From assembly GCA_029204225.1 (NCBI GenBank), contig CM055112.1, positions 29,352,703-29,416,702 on the forward strand: a stretch of 64,000 nt of DNA, read 5' to 3'. The notes beneath the pieces are model-generated. The model saw nothing but the letters and a program-made list of their open reading frames with translations. It made no database searches and had not been told where the DNA came from. The DNA comes from Diphasiastrum complanatum. Its lineage: Eukaryota; Streptophyta; Lycopodiopsida; Lycopodiales; Lycopodiaceae. Shown here one piece after another: positions 1-10,595 of this stretch. The position numbers were made by a program, and so were the translations under genes. The stretch's first letter is position 1; the number at the start of each line of letters is the position of its first letter.

Positions 1-505
1 GTTTCTGGATGATACTTGATACGTACACATAAAGTAGTCGAATGCTAGTAAGCAAGTAGACGGAAACACTAAATATGAGTCCGCCTGCGTGCAAGACTTT
101 ATTGCATAGGATTTGTAGATCCACAAGTCCTCTAGTAAGCGAGACATTACTCGTGGGAGAACTGTATTTCTCTCACGCCAACGCACTACGTGGATTTGCA
201 TGTAGTGCTTAAAGAATCAGAAGAATCAATAGATGATTTTTGTAGCCGTTGCACACATATCACTCTTATCTTGTCTGATCTTGAATGTAAATTAGTCTAC
301 TACTATTCGTGTGTCTGATTCACTTGTTCATTTAATTCTGCACCTTGGTTTGAGTTTGTGGAATGTTGTGTTAATCAAAACGTAGATCAGTAGTGTTTGT
401 CTACATTCTGGAGGACTAGTGATCAGCAATCATATCTGAAATCCATCAGAATTGTATTGTTGTTTGCTTTCGCATTTCTTTCGCGACTGCGACTCTCATC
501 AAAAT
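1..505. other. left-edge spacer without a gene
   Basis: No coding region is supported here; the short open frames overlap on both strands and resemble nothing. Roughly the first 105 bases match, in inverted orientation, the sequence at about 20430-20545 (shared words include tgctagtaagcaag and gtccgcctgcgtgc), so this is a dispersed repeat. The Copia gag homology starts abruptly near 505. Confidence 0.5.
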
Positions 506-1331
506 CATTAAGGAAGGAGAGCTTGTTCAAGTTGTTCTTAATTGCTTGTTGGATGCTCATGCTAACATTGTTCAAAGTATTGCTATTCAAAAGACTTTGC
601 CAAGTTTGATGGATTTTCAAGAGATGTTGATCAATGAAGAATATAGGCTTCAAGAAAGAGGTGGATCTACATCGACACTTCAAGAGGATGCTATGTTCAC
701 AAAGGAAAAATTCAAGAGCAAAACCAAAAGTAAGTGGTCTAAAGGGCAAGATCAAGTGGATGCTTCTTCAAGTGGCAAAAAGAAAGATAGATCAAAGCTC
801 AAATGCTTCTATTGTGGCATCAAAAGACACTTTGCAAGTGAGTGCTACAAGAAGAAGAGAGATCAAGGAGACAAGCAAGGTAATCTTACTCTTTATGAGG
901 ATGGTTTGGATGTTCAAGATGCAGATGATGATGCTTTTGTGATGTCTTCATGTATGCTTGCTAATGATGGAGATTTAGATCCTTGGTGGATTGATAGTGG
1001 AGCAAGTTCACACATGACCCTTCACAAAGAGTACTTCACCTCTTTGTTGGCATATGGAGATGACAAGAGGGTGATCTACACGGCCAATGATGGTGAGTGT
1101 GCAATCAAAGGGATTGGCACAATTCCTATTTTTCACTCTACAAATAGGAATGTTCATTTGGAGGATGTCTTGTTTATTCCATCTATTACCAAGAATTTGC
1201 TTAGTGTGAGTCAAATGCTAAGTAAAGGCCTCAAGGTGGAGTTTGATAGAGATGCTTGTATAATCAAAAGGAAGGATGTCTTGGTTGGAAAAGGTAAAAG
1301 ACAAGGGAAGCTGTTTTTGTGTTATTGCTAA
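506..1331 (+). pseudogene. Copia-A gag C-terminal part and protease, broken
   Basis: The frame running from about 506 through 1331 encodes the end of a copia gag (the block ending LVQSIAIQ is close to Copia-B's LVQSFAIQ), then a CCHC zinc knuckle CFYCGIKRHFASEC near 808-850 and the aspartic protease start WWIDSGASSHMT near 984-1019. The gag would coat element RNA and the protease would process the polyprotein. The frame ends at 1331 where the open frame shifts; the next part of pol continues in the frame of 1276-1596. The gag N-terminus is missing, so the ATG at 546 is internal rather than a real start. Confidence 0.85.
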
Positions 1332-2133
1332 CCAAGTTGGATGTGTTTCAAGGGAGAAAATACCTATTCAAGAGGTCTGGCATAAAAGGATGGGACACCT
1401 CAATTTCAAGTCATTTCAGGTAATGGGTAGAAAGAAGATTGTGATAGGTCTTCCAAGTTCCTTAAGTGACATCAAACATGTTTGTGAGTCTTGTGCTTTT
1501 TCAAAGTCACATAGACTACCTTATACTAGATCTATATCTAGATTTACAAAGCCTTGTACATTTGGATATTCATGGATTTACTACAATGAGCAATAGTGGA
1601 GCTAAGATGTATGTAGCATTCATTGATGATTTTAGTCGATTTTGTTGGATCTATCTACTAAAGAGCAAGGACGAGGTGATATGAAGTCTTTATCAAGTTC
1701 AAGAATGCAAGGGAGAGTCAATTTTCCACATATAGTGAGGTGAGTAAAGCCTGCAAGGTTTACATTCCTTCTACTAACAAAGTGATTGTTGGTAGAGATG
1801 TCATCTTTGATGAGGAGAACATTCCAAAAGTGTTTTCAAGCATGACTGATAATGGTGTGGATGGATCTAACATTTTTGATGTTGATGAAAAGGATCCTAC
1901 TTTGGATGGTGATAATGATGGACCTTCATCAAGTCAAAAGCCAAGGAGAACATCAAGGGAAAGACAAGTACCTTCAAGGCTCACATATGATCAAAAGGGT
2001 AAGCAAGTAGTTTCTGGAAATTATGTTACTTTTCTAACCTCTTTTGATGAACCTACAAGTGTAGATGAAGCAAGGAAAGAAGAGGAGTGGATCCAAGCAA
2101 TGGATCCTGCGTATCAAGCTCTTGTGGAGAATG
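1332..2133 (+). pseudogene. Copia-A pol remnants: pre-integrase, integrase scrap, linker
   Basis: The GAG-pre-integrase zinc-binding region is readable (WHKRMGHLNFKSF, then CESCAFSKSHR) at about 1378-1518. It is followed, in a shifted frame, by the start of the integrase core (FIDDFSRFCWIYLLKSKDE) at about 1619-1678. The rest of the core, including the second Asp and the catalytic Glu, is gone. After about 1740 the text resumes in the integrase-RT linker (VYIPSTNKVIVGRDVIFDEE) and runs to the first residues of RT (EEWIQAMDPAYQALVENET). At 2134 it changes to unrelated sequence. At least two frameshifts and one deletion are needed, so this is dead pol. Confidence 0.85.
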
Positions 2134-2850
2134 AAACATCTCTTGGTGGATTTTCTTGTGTGCATGGAGCTATGCAAGTGGATGGATGTTATCTTGCTGT
2201 AAAAGCAAGTAATGGATCTGGAAAACAAAGTTTGTTCAATGGCTTTTATGGTCAAGTTGATGATCAAGAGGTTGATCTCAAAGGGCTTCAACAAGACAAA
2301 AGGGAAGTTAAAAATTTGGAGCTAGTCAAAAGCATCAAAGGAGAGGTAATTGGCAAAGATGTTATGGATCTATTTTTGCAGCTTATGAAGACTCAAGTAA
2401 GGTCAAAGGAGTAGCAAGGAAGTGTTGTTCAAGTCTACTTTACTTGTTCTATCTCATGTTTGAGCATTTTCATGTGGATGTATGCAAATTGTCAAGATAT
2501 GGTAAAACTAGCTACATTGGTGAGCATCATTTTGATGTTGGATTTGTACTAGCATTCTTGGTTGGTATTGCTGATGGAAATGAAGCTATTAGAGGTTGAT
2601 TATATCACTCATTCATGGCCCGATCATCAAGTGTTGATGGTTTCTTGTGACAAGATGGAGATATAGGCTCATTCATGGAGTTTGATGGTGGATACAGGGC
2701 AACAAAGGACAAAGAAGGAGCAGACACGTAACCAAAAGTTGATCACTCACATTTATTATTTTTGTTTGCTGTATTTTCCCAGAGAGTTCAGAGTTGGAAG
2801 CATGGAGGAATCATCTCATTTACATTCCATGTAATTCTTCATGGCTCATT
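2134..2850 (+). repeat. non-pol module inside Copia-A copy 1
   Basis: Within the RT coding frame the sequence switches to text that is not RT (NGSGKQSLFNGFYGQ, DQEVDLKGLQQDK). The same module, better preserved and longer, lies inverted at 4740-5891 (NGSGKEILVNGFDGQ, DQEVGLKGLQQHK). It therefore looks like a defined segment of a non-autonomous element that replaced most of RT and RNase H, not random decay. I do not recognise a protein family in it. Confidence 0.65.
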
Positions 2851-2869
2851 GAAGTGGTATTGCAACATT

Positions 2870-3042
2870 TTGGGAGGGAGCAAGTCATTGCAAAGGAGGT
2901 GGAGCTTCAACATGTGTCCTCAAGGAAATGTGTAGCTGATATCTTCACCAAAGCATGGGGAAAGGACTTGTTCATAAAGCATATGACATCACTTGGAGTG
3001 TTATCAAGGTCCATGCTAAAACTAGTTGAAGAGGGAGTGTAA
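2870..3042 (+). pseudogene. Copia-A RNase H C-terminal tail
   Basis: After the foreign module the frame returns to the end of copia RNase H: REQVIAKEVELQHVSS and CVADIFTKAWGKDLF, ending in VEEGV just before the LTR. The same tail ends Copia-A copy 2 at 19021. The catalytic Asp and Glu residues lie upstream and are missing here. Confidence 0.85.
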
Positions 3043-3677
3043 AAGATTCAACTAGTTTGCTCATATTTGTTTTATTTCCATATTTGGCAAATTGAGGCCA
3101 ACTTTGTTTTTAGACTTAGATATTGACTTTTCAAAGTTCATTAGTCTAAATGTCATTCAAATAAACACTTTTTGAAAGTGTGAGAAAGTTAGAAGGCGAG
3201 TTTGAGTAGATTTTGAATATTGGGTACTTTGAATCTAGACCCAAAAATAGTAGGATTAGCATTTTGGAGAGAAAGCCAAGTGGCCAAATAGGGTTTGGAC
3301 CTATTATAAAAGGATGTAGCTCATGGAGAGACATATCTTCTCTCTTCTCTATCTCATTCCATGCTTAAATATGGTTCTCTTGGGTTCTAACATCCATTGG
3401 TGCACTATACTTGTGATTGCATGCAATTCTATGTGTAGAATGATCTATAATTGTTATTTTTGATCCACACATGTGAAATACAGTAGCTTGCTGATTTTTT
3501 ACGGGCAGAAATAGTACTTTATCATTTGATTCATGTGTGATCAAGTTCTATTAGAGTTTGCATCTCATTTTGTGTGGAGATGCTGATTTTTCTACATTGG
3601 TGAGATTGGAAGAGTATTTTTCTTTATAACCAGAGATCTTTCAAGTGGATTTGATCATAATGATCTAAAATCCATCA
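3040..3677 (+). repeat. Copia-A copy 1 3' LTR
   Basis: This stretch aligns along its length with the LTR at 19022-19667, which has clean ends tgaaagat...atctttca. Here the ends have decayed to taaaagat...atccatca. A purine-rich tract (gttgaagagggag) lies directly upstream, as expected for plus-strand priming. A run resembling a TATA region (ttataaaagg) occurs near 3304. Confidence 0.8.
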
Positions 3678-3827
3678 CACTCCACCCTATGACCTAAATC
3701 TGTGATTCTACTTACTGATAACAGATTTGTAAATAGTTTAGGAACATACAAAACTTTTGACAATAGTTTGAATTGATCATGCTGGAATTTTAGTCTTACA
3801 ACACCTTCACCTTCGATAGTGTGAGTG
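3678..3827 (-). pseudogene. Copia-C protease-region fragment
   Basis: The minus-strand translation (STHTIEGEGVVRLKFQHDQ, LLSKVLYVPKL, SRITDLGHRVE) matches the Copia-C protease/pre-integrase region at 25373-25530 nearly word for word. It is cut on the left by the Copia-A LTR end and on the right at the inversion breakpoint at 3828. It is only a fragment. Confidence 0.85.
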
Positions 3828-4137
3828 CTCAGTCCTCCTCCAACCATCTACTTCATTTTGGTCACCTCTAGTACTCTTTGCTTGGCCATTCGAAATGTTT
3901 CAAATTTGCAAAATGGTCCGTCGACTCCATCCATCCTGGGAAACATCCTCCAGCAAAACTATCATATCCTCTATGATCTTTCAGCCTCTCAAATCTCCTT
4001 CCAACCAGTGACATGCGATGCTCTTTAATCAGCTTACCCCATCTCATCGTCCAACCTCATCTCTCCAATACCACATAATATGTATTTCATTTTAGAACAA
4101 AACAATATTATGTGAGTTCTTATTATGTTACTTATAA
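3828..4137 (+). pseudogene. 3' end of a nepenthesin-like aspartic protease, displaced by inversion
   Basis: This encodes the last ~65 residues of the protease at 10596-12113 (LGNILQQNYHILYDLSASQ is identical, ending in CDAL and TAA), followed by matching 3' untranslated sequence up to about 4137. It is on the plus strand while the rest of the same pseudogene lies on the minus strand at 5892-7133. The first 13 bases (ctcagtcctcctc) are also present, inverted, at 5892-5904. Inverting 3828-5892 would put the two parts back end to end, so an inversion is the simplest explanation. It cannot give a product. Confidence 0.9.
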
Positions 4138-4673
4138 AACATCAAATTACTTGGATTATTAGATTTTATGTGGGATGTTGTTTATTTTCTAATATCCCAA
4201 AGAATAAATGAAAAGTGCATAATATGTGTACTTTATCATAGCATACTATAAGATTTTATAATATGATGCAACTATGATTGTGAGAGTGTTGAGATCAGCA
4301 TGCATATAGTGGGATGCACATTGTAAATAGCAAAGAAATGCCTCTATTCCTCGGGTCGAGGACTCAATTTTATATAATCAACAAGCTTTTCGAACCTGAG
4401 AAAATAATATTCAATTTAACAAGTGGATTTATTAGCTCATTTCGAGCTTGTGACCAAATTAATTTTGTACACTTTTTTGTTGTCGAAATGATCTAGTAAT
4501 CAAAGTTACTTAAAGTATATTAGTGATGACAATGGATAGCTCTACATCATACCTTTTGATATTCATCGATATAAAACGATCAAAAATTGAGATTCCAAAT
4601 TAGATTTAGCAGGTCATACATGGATTCTTGCACTTGTGAACAGACACAAAGTACTATGTGGGTGAGGGGGATA

Positions 4674-4711
<38 letters not shown>

Positions 4712-4739
4712 ATGCTTCACTATTTCTCACATCAATTTT
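4138..4739. other. AT-rich spacer with (TG)n microsatellite
   Basis: No gene is seen. The sequence is AT-rich and probably represents the original downstream flank of the split protease pseudogene. A (TG)n array occupies about 4675-4710 and abuts the retroelement module on its right. Confidence 0.5.
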
Positions 4740-5891
4740 ACACATCAAGATATAACTAGAACATGAAGAACCAAATAGAATGTGAATGAAATTATTCCTC
4801 CAAGTTTCAAACTTGGAACTCTTTGAAAAATTACAGCAACCAAACAATAAATGTGAGTGATGACCATTTGCTTGCTTGTCTCCTCCAACTTTGTCCTTTC
4901 TTGATATGTCTCCAGCCTAAAACTCTATGAATGAGCCTCCATTTCCATCTTGTCACAAGAAACCATTAAACCTTGGAAATCCATGAGTAGGTGAGTACAT
5001 CAATGATGCAAATCCAGCACCACATGACTCCATATAACTAAGTGATAGCACTAGTCCATCTTCAAGATCTACTTGACACAAGAAAATGACCATGAATTCA
5101 CCAAAAATTGACAATCTCCAAGTATTGGCACCAAGTAGCTCAACACTTGAGAACTTAGGCATGGATGAGTAGTATAATGAACCTCCAATAGCTTCATTTC
5201 CATCAGCAAAACCAGCTAATAATTATAGTACAACTCCAACAATAAGATATTGCAAGACATTGCAGCTAGTTTGTCCATATCTTGACAATTTGCACACATT
5301 CCCATGAAATAGCTCAAACATGAAATAGAATAAGTAAAGTAAACTTGAACAACACTTCCTTGTCGCTCCTTTGACCTTACTTGAGTTTAAAGACTTATGC
5401 AAAAACAGATCCAAAACATGTTTGCCAAATAACCTTCTTTTGATGCTCTTGACTAGCTCCAAATTGCCACCTTTCCTTTTGTGTTGCTGAAGCCCTTTGA
5501 GACCAACCTCTTGATCTTTCACTTGACCATCAAAGCCATTGACTAAGATCTCTTTTCCAGATCCATTAGTTGATTTTATAGCATGATGAGAATCAATTTC
5601 CACTTGTATAGCATCATCTACACAAGAAGATTCTCCAAAACATGTGAGCAAAGCAAGGTGAGTCGCTTCCACTTGCTTAACTTTCTCTTGAACATCAAAG
5701 ATATCAAAGATATGAATATCTTTAGACGTGAAACTCTGTAAATACTCCCTCTCAAGCATATGATATAGACCCAACAAGATCTCATCAATGCTTGATTTCA
5801 AATTTCCACAAAGGTTAGTGAAAACAATGCCACCAATGTCACCATCATAAATCAAAAGATAGATTTCAAACTTTCCATCCAATATAAAGTA
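4740..5891 (-). repeat. non-autonomous retroelement module, inverted relative of 2134-2850
   Basis: The minus strand has one long open stretch (about 5223-5891) plus continuing open text to 4953. It includes NGSGKEILVNGFDGQ, DQEVGLKGLQQHKRK and LELVKSIKRR, which parallel the Copia-A module at 2134-2850. Upstream of that it reads further text not found in copy 1 (LCGNLKSSIDEILLG, FGESSCVDDAIQVE). The last phrase resembles the copia linker wording before RT. I do not recognise a domain. It may be the internal sequence of a non-autonomous copia-like element; there are no flanking LTRs. The join to the protease pseudogene at 5891/5892 is the inversion breakpoint. Confidence 0.55.
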
Positions 5892-7133
5892 GAGGAGGAC
5901 TGAGGCTGCTTCCATTGAGGAAGTGAATGGTGAAAGAGGGAGGTTGAAAATTGGGTTGAGAAGATGTGTCGTAACAAAGAAGGGGGCTAGACTTAGGGCC
6001 GCCAACAGTGGGGAGGGATTAGACTAGCAAAGGTGGATTTGACAATGGCGTAGGCGTTGGCCTCCAAATAGGTGAGGGATGTGCCTGAGTCAAAGATTGT
6101 GCCAGCGCTTGATGAATTGAAGCTGCTGCCAGTTATTTGGAGAGGGCTTCCTCCCACATCGATCCCCGTGATACCCACATAATAAAATGATGGGATAGGA
6201 CCGTCGAGGATGGGAGTGGTAAGTATGTCGAGTCCTGAAAGAGCAGCCGCAGAACCAAATAAGACGGGACTGTTGGTTTTAATGGAAACTTCAAAGGCTA
6301 CCATACAGTAGGAGAATTGCTCCTGGACGAGGACGGAACTAAGCTGAGAAATGAGTGAGAGAGGTCCCCTTCCTAACCCCATCCCGCCACTGTCGTTCGA
6401 AAAGCTGATTCCAGAATTGTTGTGGCCACAGCCGAAGGCAATAGGCAGTGATACGGACACCCCCGTTGTAGTGTTCATAGTCACTGTGTCGTTGGAGAGA
6501 TCGCCGATTGTAACGGATTTGTCTCCATATTCATACAGATACGGGCAGCTGGAGCCGTTGCTGCATGCAGGTAATTGATTGCTCCCAAGGGCTTGGCAAG
6601 CCTGGCTACTACAAGAGATCTGAGAATAGGAGGAAGAATTGGAAGGATCAAAGATAGAGTCGTTGGTTTTGTAACATTGTAGACAGGGCAAGCATTGCAC
6701 CCACACCAGATCGCTACCAGTATCGGCGATAGCATGAAAGGTTGTTACCGGTGTGCCCAGCTGCAACTGCATCAGATACTCTGGCTGAAATTGATCTGAC
6801 TCCAGAGGCGTGGTGAAGTCATATAAGAGCCTGGAAGTGGCAGCAGTGGAGTTGGTGGAGAAGGCGCGTGCTCTGCTTCCGATGCGTAGGGCACGTGAGT
6901 TGCTTCTGCGGATCGCCTGCTGGAGCCTTTGGAATGTAGTTGCGGTTGAACCAGAGAGTTTATCTCTGTGGATGAACTCTGATCTCATACCAACTTGCCT
7001 CGCCGGAGTTGTGGATGTGCCGAACAATGAACTTCCAAATGATTAGGTAACGTGCACGGCCGCAGCACTTCCAATGCATTCTTGCAAAGTCGAAGCATTG
7101 GCGATGCACCTTGGGAACTTGGTTGTGGCTTCT
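5892..7133 (-). pseudogene. nepenthesin-like aspartic protease pseudogene
   Basis: This copy is very similar to the intact gene at 10596-12113 over about 1.24 kb, and both active-site motifs are readable (ADTGSDLVW and FDSGTSLTYL). Four lesions show it is dead. (1) The 5' end is missing: homology starts just after the signal peptide. (2) A GAA codon has become TAA near 7045. (3) A 1-bp deletion near 6020 shifts the frame, so the protein ends in PPHCWRP. (4) The last ~65 codons were moved to 3828-4137 by an inversion. It also carries an in-frame 3-bp deletion (GGIVGLG to GGMGLG). The close similarity suggests a recent duplication. Confidence 0.92.
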
Positions 7134-8409
7134 CCTAAGTGCATCATCAACAAAAATAGTAAAAAGTACATGCCAACTTAATCTATTATTTTTTAAACCA
7201 GTGTTACATTTTAATATACTTTTGAATATCATACGAAGTCTAGATCGTATACAAAAAATTATACGACATAATAGTAAATTACGTTGTTTAAATTCTATGG
7301 ATTTTCAATTTCGATGGATGTTTTTTTGTCTTTGCATTTTATATCCTCTTCCTTGACCTGCACATGAAAAACTGTTTAAGTTCAATTAATTAATGATGTG
7401 TCACCTATCTTGTACAACTGAATCACTAAGAAACAGAAAAATGAAAATTTTCATATGGCATAATGTACCTTAGCACCTTTCAATCGAAAATGATAGTACT
7501 GACGAAGATCGAATTGCAACATGTCTAGTTCTACGAATGTGATTGAGACTCCAATCTTCTTCAACCTCAATTATAGCAAGAATGTTGCCATTTCTTTTCA
7601 CTGTTTTTGTAAGTTGCTCTTAATTATTTAATGCATAATCTTAATCTAGTGGCTTCCACCCATTTTTGAGTTTTACCCATCTTCTATAATACAGCAACAA
7701 AGTGACCTTTTGTTTTTCTATGTGATATCTAAATGCCATTGATGACTTACATACTCTGCACTCAACTTGCTCATTTTGTTTCGTATCCCAACAATCATCC
7801 AACAACTTGGCGAACATTTCATCACTCAAGTCCTTACAAATAAATATTGTTTTCGTTCGTCGAGAACATTGCATTCGAAAAAAAAATCAACAAAAATAGT
7901 AAAAGGTAGATACCAACTTAATCTATTATTCTCTGAACCAGTGCTACATTTTAATATACTCTGAATATCATATAAAGTCTAGATCAAAAACTTTCTAAAA
8001 TTGCTTAATCTGGAGAAATCCATTCATTTCTCAAAAAATCTGATAGAAGATATGGCTCTAATCTACCCACTAAACCATTTTTATCAAGAATATAGGTGTG
8101 ATCATAAAAAAAAACTCTTGACTCTAAAAGGGATTTTGTAGAACGACCTTTATATTACAAAACATTGATATTAGAATGTATGACATCAATTATTTCTACA
8201 ATAGATTGAAATGATTGCCATTCAACGAAATTTGATGGATACAAATCTACAAAACCAACAAAAATATCGTGAGGAAAATTTAATATAAAGAAAATGCTAA
8301 TACTAAAGAAATTTAATCTGAATATGTACATACTAATCATATACTTACAATTGCATTTTCTTCTATCATCTGGATTCAAATCCTAAATGTTGAATTCTTT
8401 GTGAAGATA
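7134..8409. other. spacer with ~100-bp direct repeats
   Basis: No supported gene. A direct repeat of about 100 bp is present at 7147-7246 and 7887-7985 (both run from tcaacaaaaatagtaaaa to agtctagatc), about 740 bp apart. A minus-strand frame at 7641-7874 has a pair of cysteines (VECRVC) but no recognisable family, and I do not call it. Confidence 0.5.
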
Positions 8410-8651
8410 GAGATGTCGTGGAGGACATGGGGCTGCCAATTGATGCACTAGAACAAGATCGTCATGATGGACTTGATGACACATTTTCAGAGGATCAGGT
8501 GCAAGCTTCACAGGCTAATGATGATATTGAACGTGATGCATTGTCATCGAATGGATCAACGACACACGACACACCTTCTCGATTTCCCTTGTTGTCACCA
8601 TCACCATTAGCTTGTGAAGATCAACTTATTAGTAAACAACCCATTCATTAG
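8410..8651 (+). CDS. possible acidic protein fragment, unrecognised
   Basis: An open stretch ends at a TAG at 8649-8651 and is rich in Asp, Glu, Gln and Ser (DALEQDRHDGLDDTFSEDQ). The composition looks more like a terminal exon of a real or former gene than random AT-rich spacer. No domain is recognised, no convincing upstream exon is seen, and the start at the ATG at 8427 or upstream is arbitrary. It may equally be a chance frame or a captured gene fragment. Confidence 0.2.
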
Positions 8652-9558
8652 AGAAAATTTGGCCTTGGAATGGGCCCTATAAGGATTGTGTGAAGAATTG
8701 AAAAAGATTATCTATGTTAGATATAGGGGTCTTATGTTTTTTACATCAAGCATCTAGGTATAGGATGTTGATAGGAATAAATTTGGCATAGATGACAAAT
8801 TATGCATTTCCACTTGTAATGCCACTATTGAGCCAAAATAGAGTAAGAGGCTAAACACGTGCCAATTAGAGTGTAGACAAGTGTAAAGCTTTTGTTTGAT
8901 GAATTCCAAGAGGTCCAATAGGATTTAGAGGTGGAACCTTGTGAGGTCCAATAGAAAATTGAGGTGTGCTTGAATATAGTCCAATAGAATTAAGAGGTGC
9001 ATGGATCAATGATCCAATAGGGTCAAGAGGTGACAAAATATGGTCCAATCATAGTTAAGCATAGTGGTAGCTTGTGGATCTACTAGTATCATTGTACTCC
9101 TCATTTTGAATCTAATTGATTTGGTGATTTCATGGATTTTGTGAGTTATTGGATTTCTAGCTTTCTCTCTCTACCTGAGAGCTCATGATGTTTTTTCTCT
9201 CTCTACCCGAGGAGAGCAGCTTGTTTTTACTTAGATTATTTTTTGAATACTTCCCACACGTGTGAGTGAGAGTTGGAAGTGATTGAATGCATGTAGTAGT
9301 GTATTTTTGCCATAGGATCTAAGATTGATCTTGAATCTCAATCTAGTCTTAATCTTGGTGCATCTACACACCTTAGGAGATCACAAGTACATGTAGTGGA
9401 CAGTCTACACGTGTGAAATTCAACAATTGCCACGTAGGATGACAACTTTTTGGCAATGTAGAATACTAAAATAAAATCTTTTTATGCCCGCAATCCTCCC
9501 CACACAGTCTTCGATGGTTATTATGTGCATAGTATAGTTTGTGGCTAAAAAAAATCAC
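8652..9558. other. spacer with degenerate ~30-bp tandem repeat
   Basis: No gene is seen. Between about 8910 and 9050 the phrase tccaatag recurs four to five times with similar surroundings (aggtccaatag...gaggtg), a degenerate tandem repeat of about 30 bp. On the minus strand it reads as repeated PLNPIG-like peptides, which I take as a by-product. Sequence to about 9440 has the look of an old LTR, but no partner was found. Confidence 0.45.
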
Positions 9559-9912
9559 AACTTTTGAACGACAACTTGGATTGAGATGATTACGATGCCA
9601 TTAGAAAGCCCTCGACGAGAGCTTTTCAACGACACCCAAGATGACCCAGTTCCGAGCTATGAAGAATTTATGGCCAGTCAAAGTTTTGGTTGGTCAACTC
9701 GATATCTCTTTCGAGCGTAGTTGACCAGTTGACCAACTGCGCTTGAAAGAGATATCGGGTTGACCAACTATTGACTGACCAAAACTTTGACTGGCCATAA
9801 CTTCTTCAGTTTAGTTCAGAATTGGGTCATCTTGGGTGTCGTTGAAAAGCTCTCGTCAAGGGCTTTCTATTGGCACCGTAATTGTCTCAATCAAAGTTGT
9901 CGTTCAAAAGTT
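9559..9912. repeat. foldback (long inverted repeat) element
   Basis: Two arms of about 170 bp face each other around a short centre near 9729-9742. The outer ends pair as aacttttgaacgacaactt and its complement at 9912. Inner words such as atggccagtcaaagtttt and gatatctctttcgagcg recur in complement on the other side. The right arm has an extra ~11 bp, so the arms are perhaps 85-90% matched. This is the structure of a foldback transposon or MITE. If transcribed it would form one long hairpin. No clear target-site duplication was seen. Confidence 0.8.
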
Positions 9913-10310
9913 ACACTTTTGAGAAAAAAAAGCATGTTTTTGAAAGGCCCCTTTTATGCTCAAAATTTTTCTAATGTGGATTTGATTTGCCTTGTCTGTT
10001 AGATTCTCATCCTGAGCGCAACGCTTGCTCCACCTGCAAAATGACACTCTCTCTCACGCGCGCAAGCGTAGATGAACATGTATTGTTGCTCTTTCTCTCT
10101 CTATTTCTCTAGCAAGCGAACAACAACGGTCATTACTACACGGATGGCGTGACAAACCTCCGAGAGTTGATAACCTGTGTGTGAAAACGGGCCTTCCCAT
10201 TCTATGAGGGCCAGGCCCAAAAGGGGGGGGTACCTGAAGACGAATGGCATTTGGCTGGCCTTTGTGTGTGATTAAACCCTCGAGTAATGTAAAGACACTA
10301 TAATAATGAT

Positions 10311-10403
10311 AAGGATGGTCGCTATAGCTATTGTGAACAGTGCATGTAAACTCGAGAACGTGTCTGACCCGTTTCTTTGATGGTCGCTATTGTATATATA
10401 ACC
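10311..10403 (+). promoter_or_regulatory. probable promoter of the aspartic protease: repeats and TATA box
   Basis: A TATA-like run (tatatataacc) at 10393-10403 lies about 190 bases upstream of the ATG at 10596. The phrase ggatggtcgctat, or a close variant, occurs three times at about 10311, 10378 and 10442, roughly 65 bp apart and bracketing the TATA box. The repeats are visible; that they bind a factor is inference. Confidence 0.45.
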
Positions 10404-10595
10404 TCAGGAAACGTACGACCAGTTCCCAAGTGAATACGCGTAAGGATGGTTGCTGTTTTGGTATCTAACGTGAAGAAGGAATTCCCATATGCATAACAGT
10501 TTTCAATAATTCATCTTCTATGTCAATCCGGATCACAGTTAGATATACCTTCTATTGAGAACGCCTCAGGCTTGAGCGAACTTGAAGCAGCCACC

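Larger units (their letters stand above)
506..3677 (+). mobile_element. Copia-A copy 1, decayed and internally rearranged LTR retrotransposon
   Basis: The order of remnants is gag, protease, GAG-pre-integrase, a scrap of integrase, the integrase-RT linker, a foreign module (2134-2850), the tail of RNase H, a purine tract and a 3' LTR. This is Ty1/copia order (protease and integrase before RT). The 5' LTR, primer site and gag N-terminus are absent; the left boundary is where homology to the gag of Copia-B starts. Integrase core, RT and most of RNase H are deleted, so the copy cannot move by itself. A second, also truncated copy lies at 17363-19667. Confidence 0.85.

Noticed and set aside
7641..7874. 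Small minus-strand protein with CRVC
   Set aside because: Short and AT-rich, with no second cysteine pair and no recognised family; it lies between direct repeats.
9559..9912. Plant microRNA precursor
   Set aside because: The arms are paired along ~170 bp without the bulged stem of a typical MIR gene; a foldback transposon or inverted duplication fits better.
10572..10595. Upstream start of the aspartic protease at a TTG
   Set aside because: Plant genes start at ATG; the ATG at 10596 has good context and leads directly into the signal peptide.
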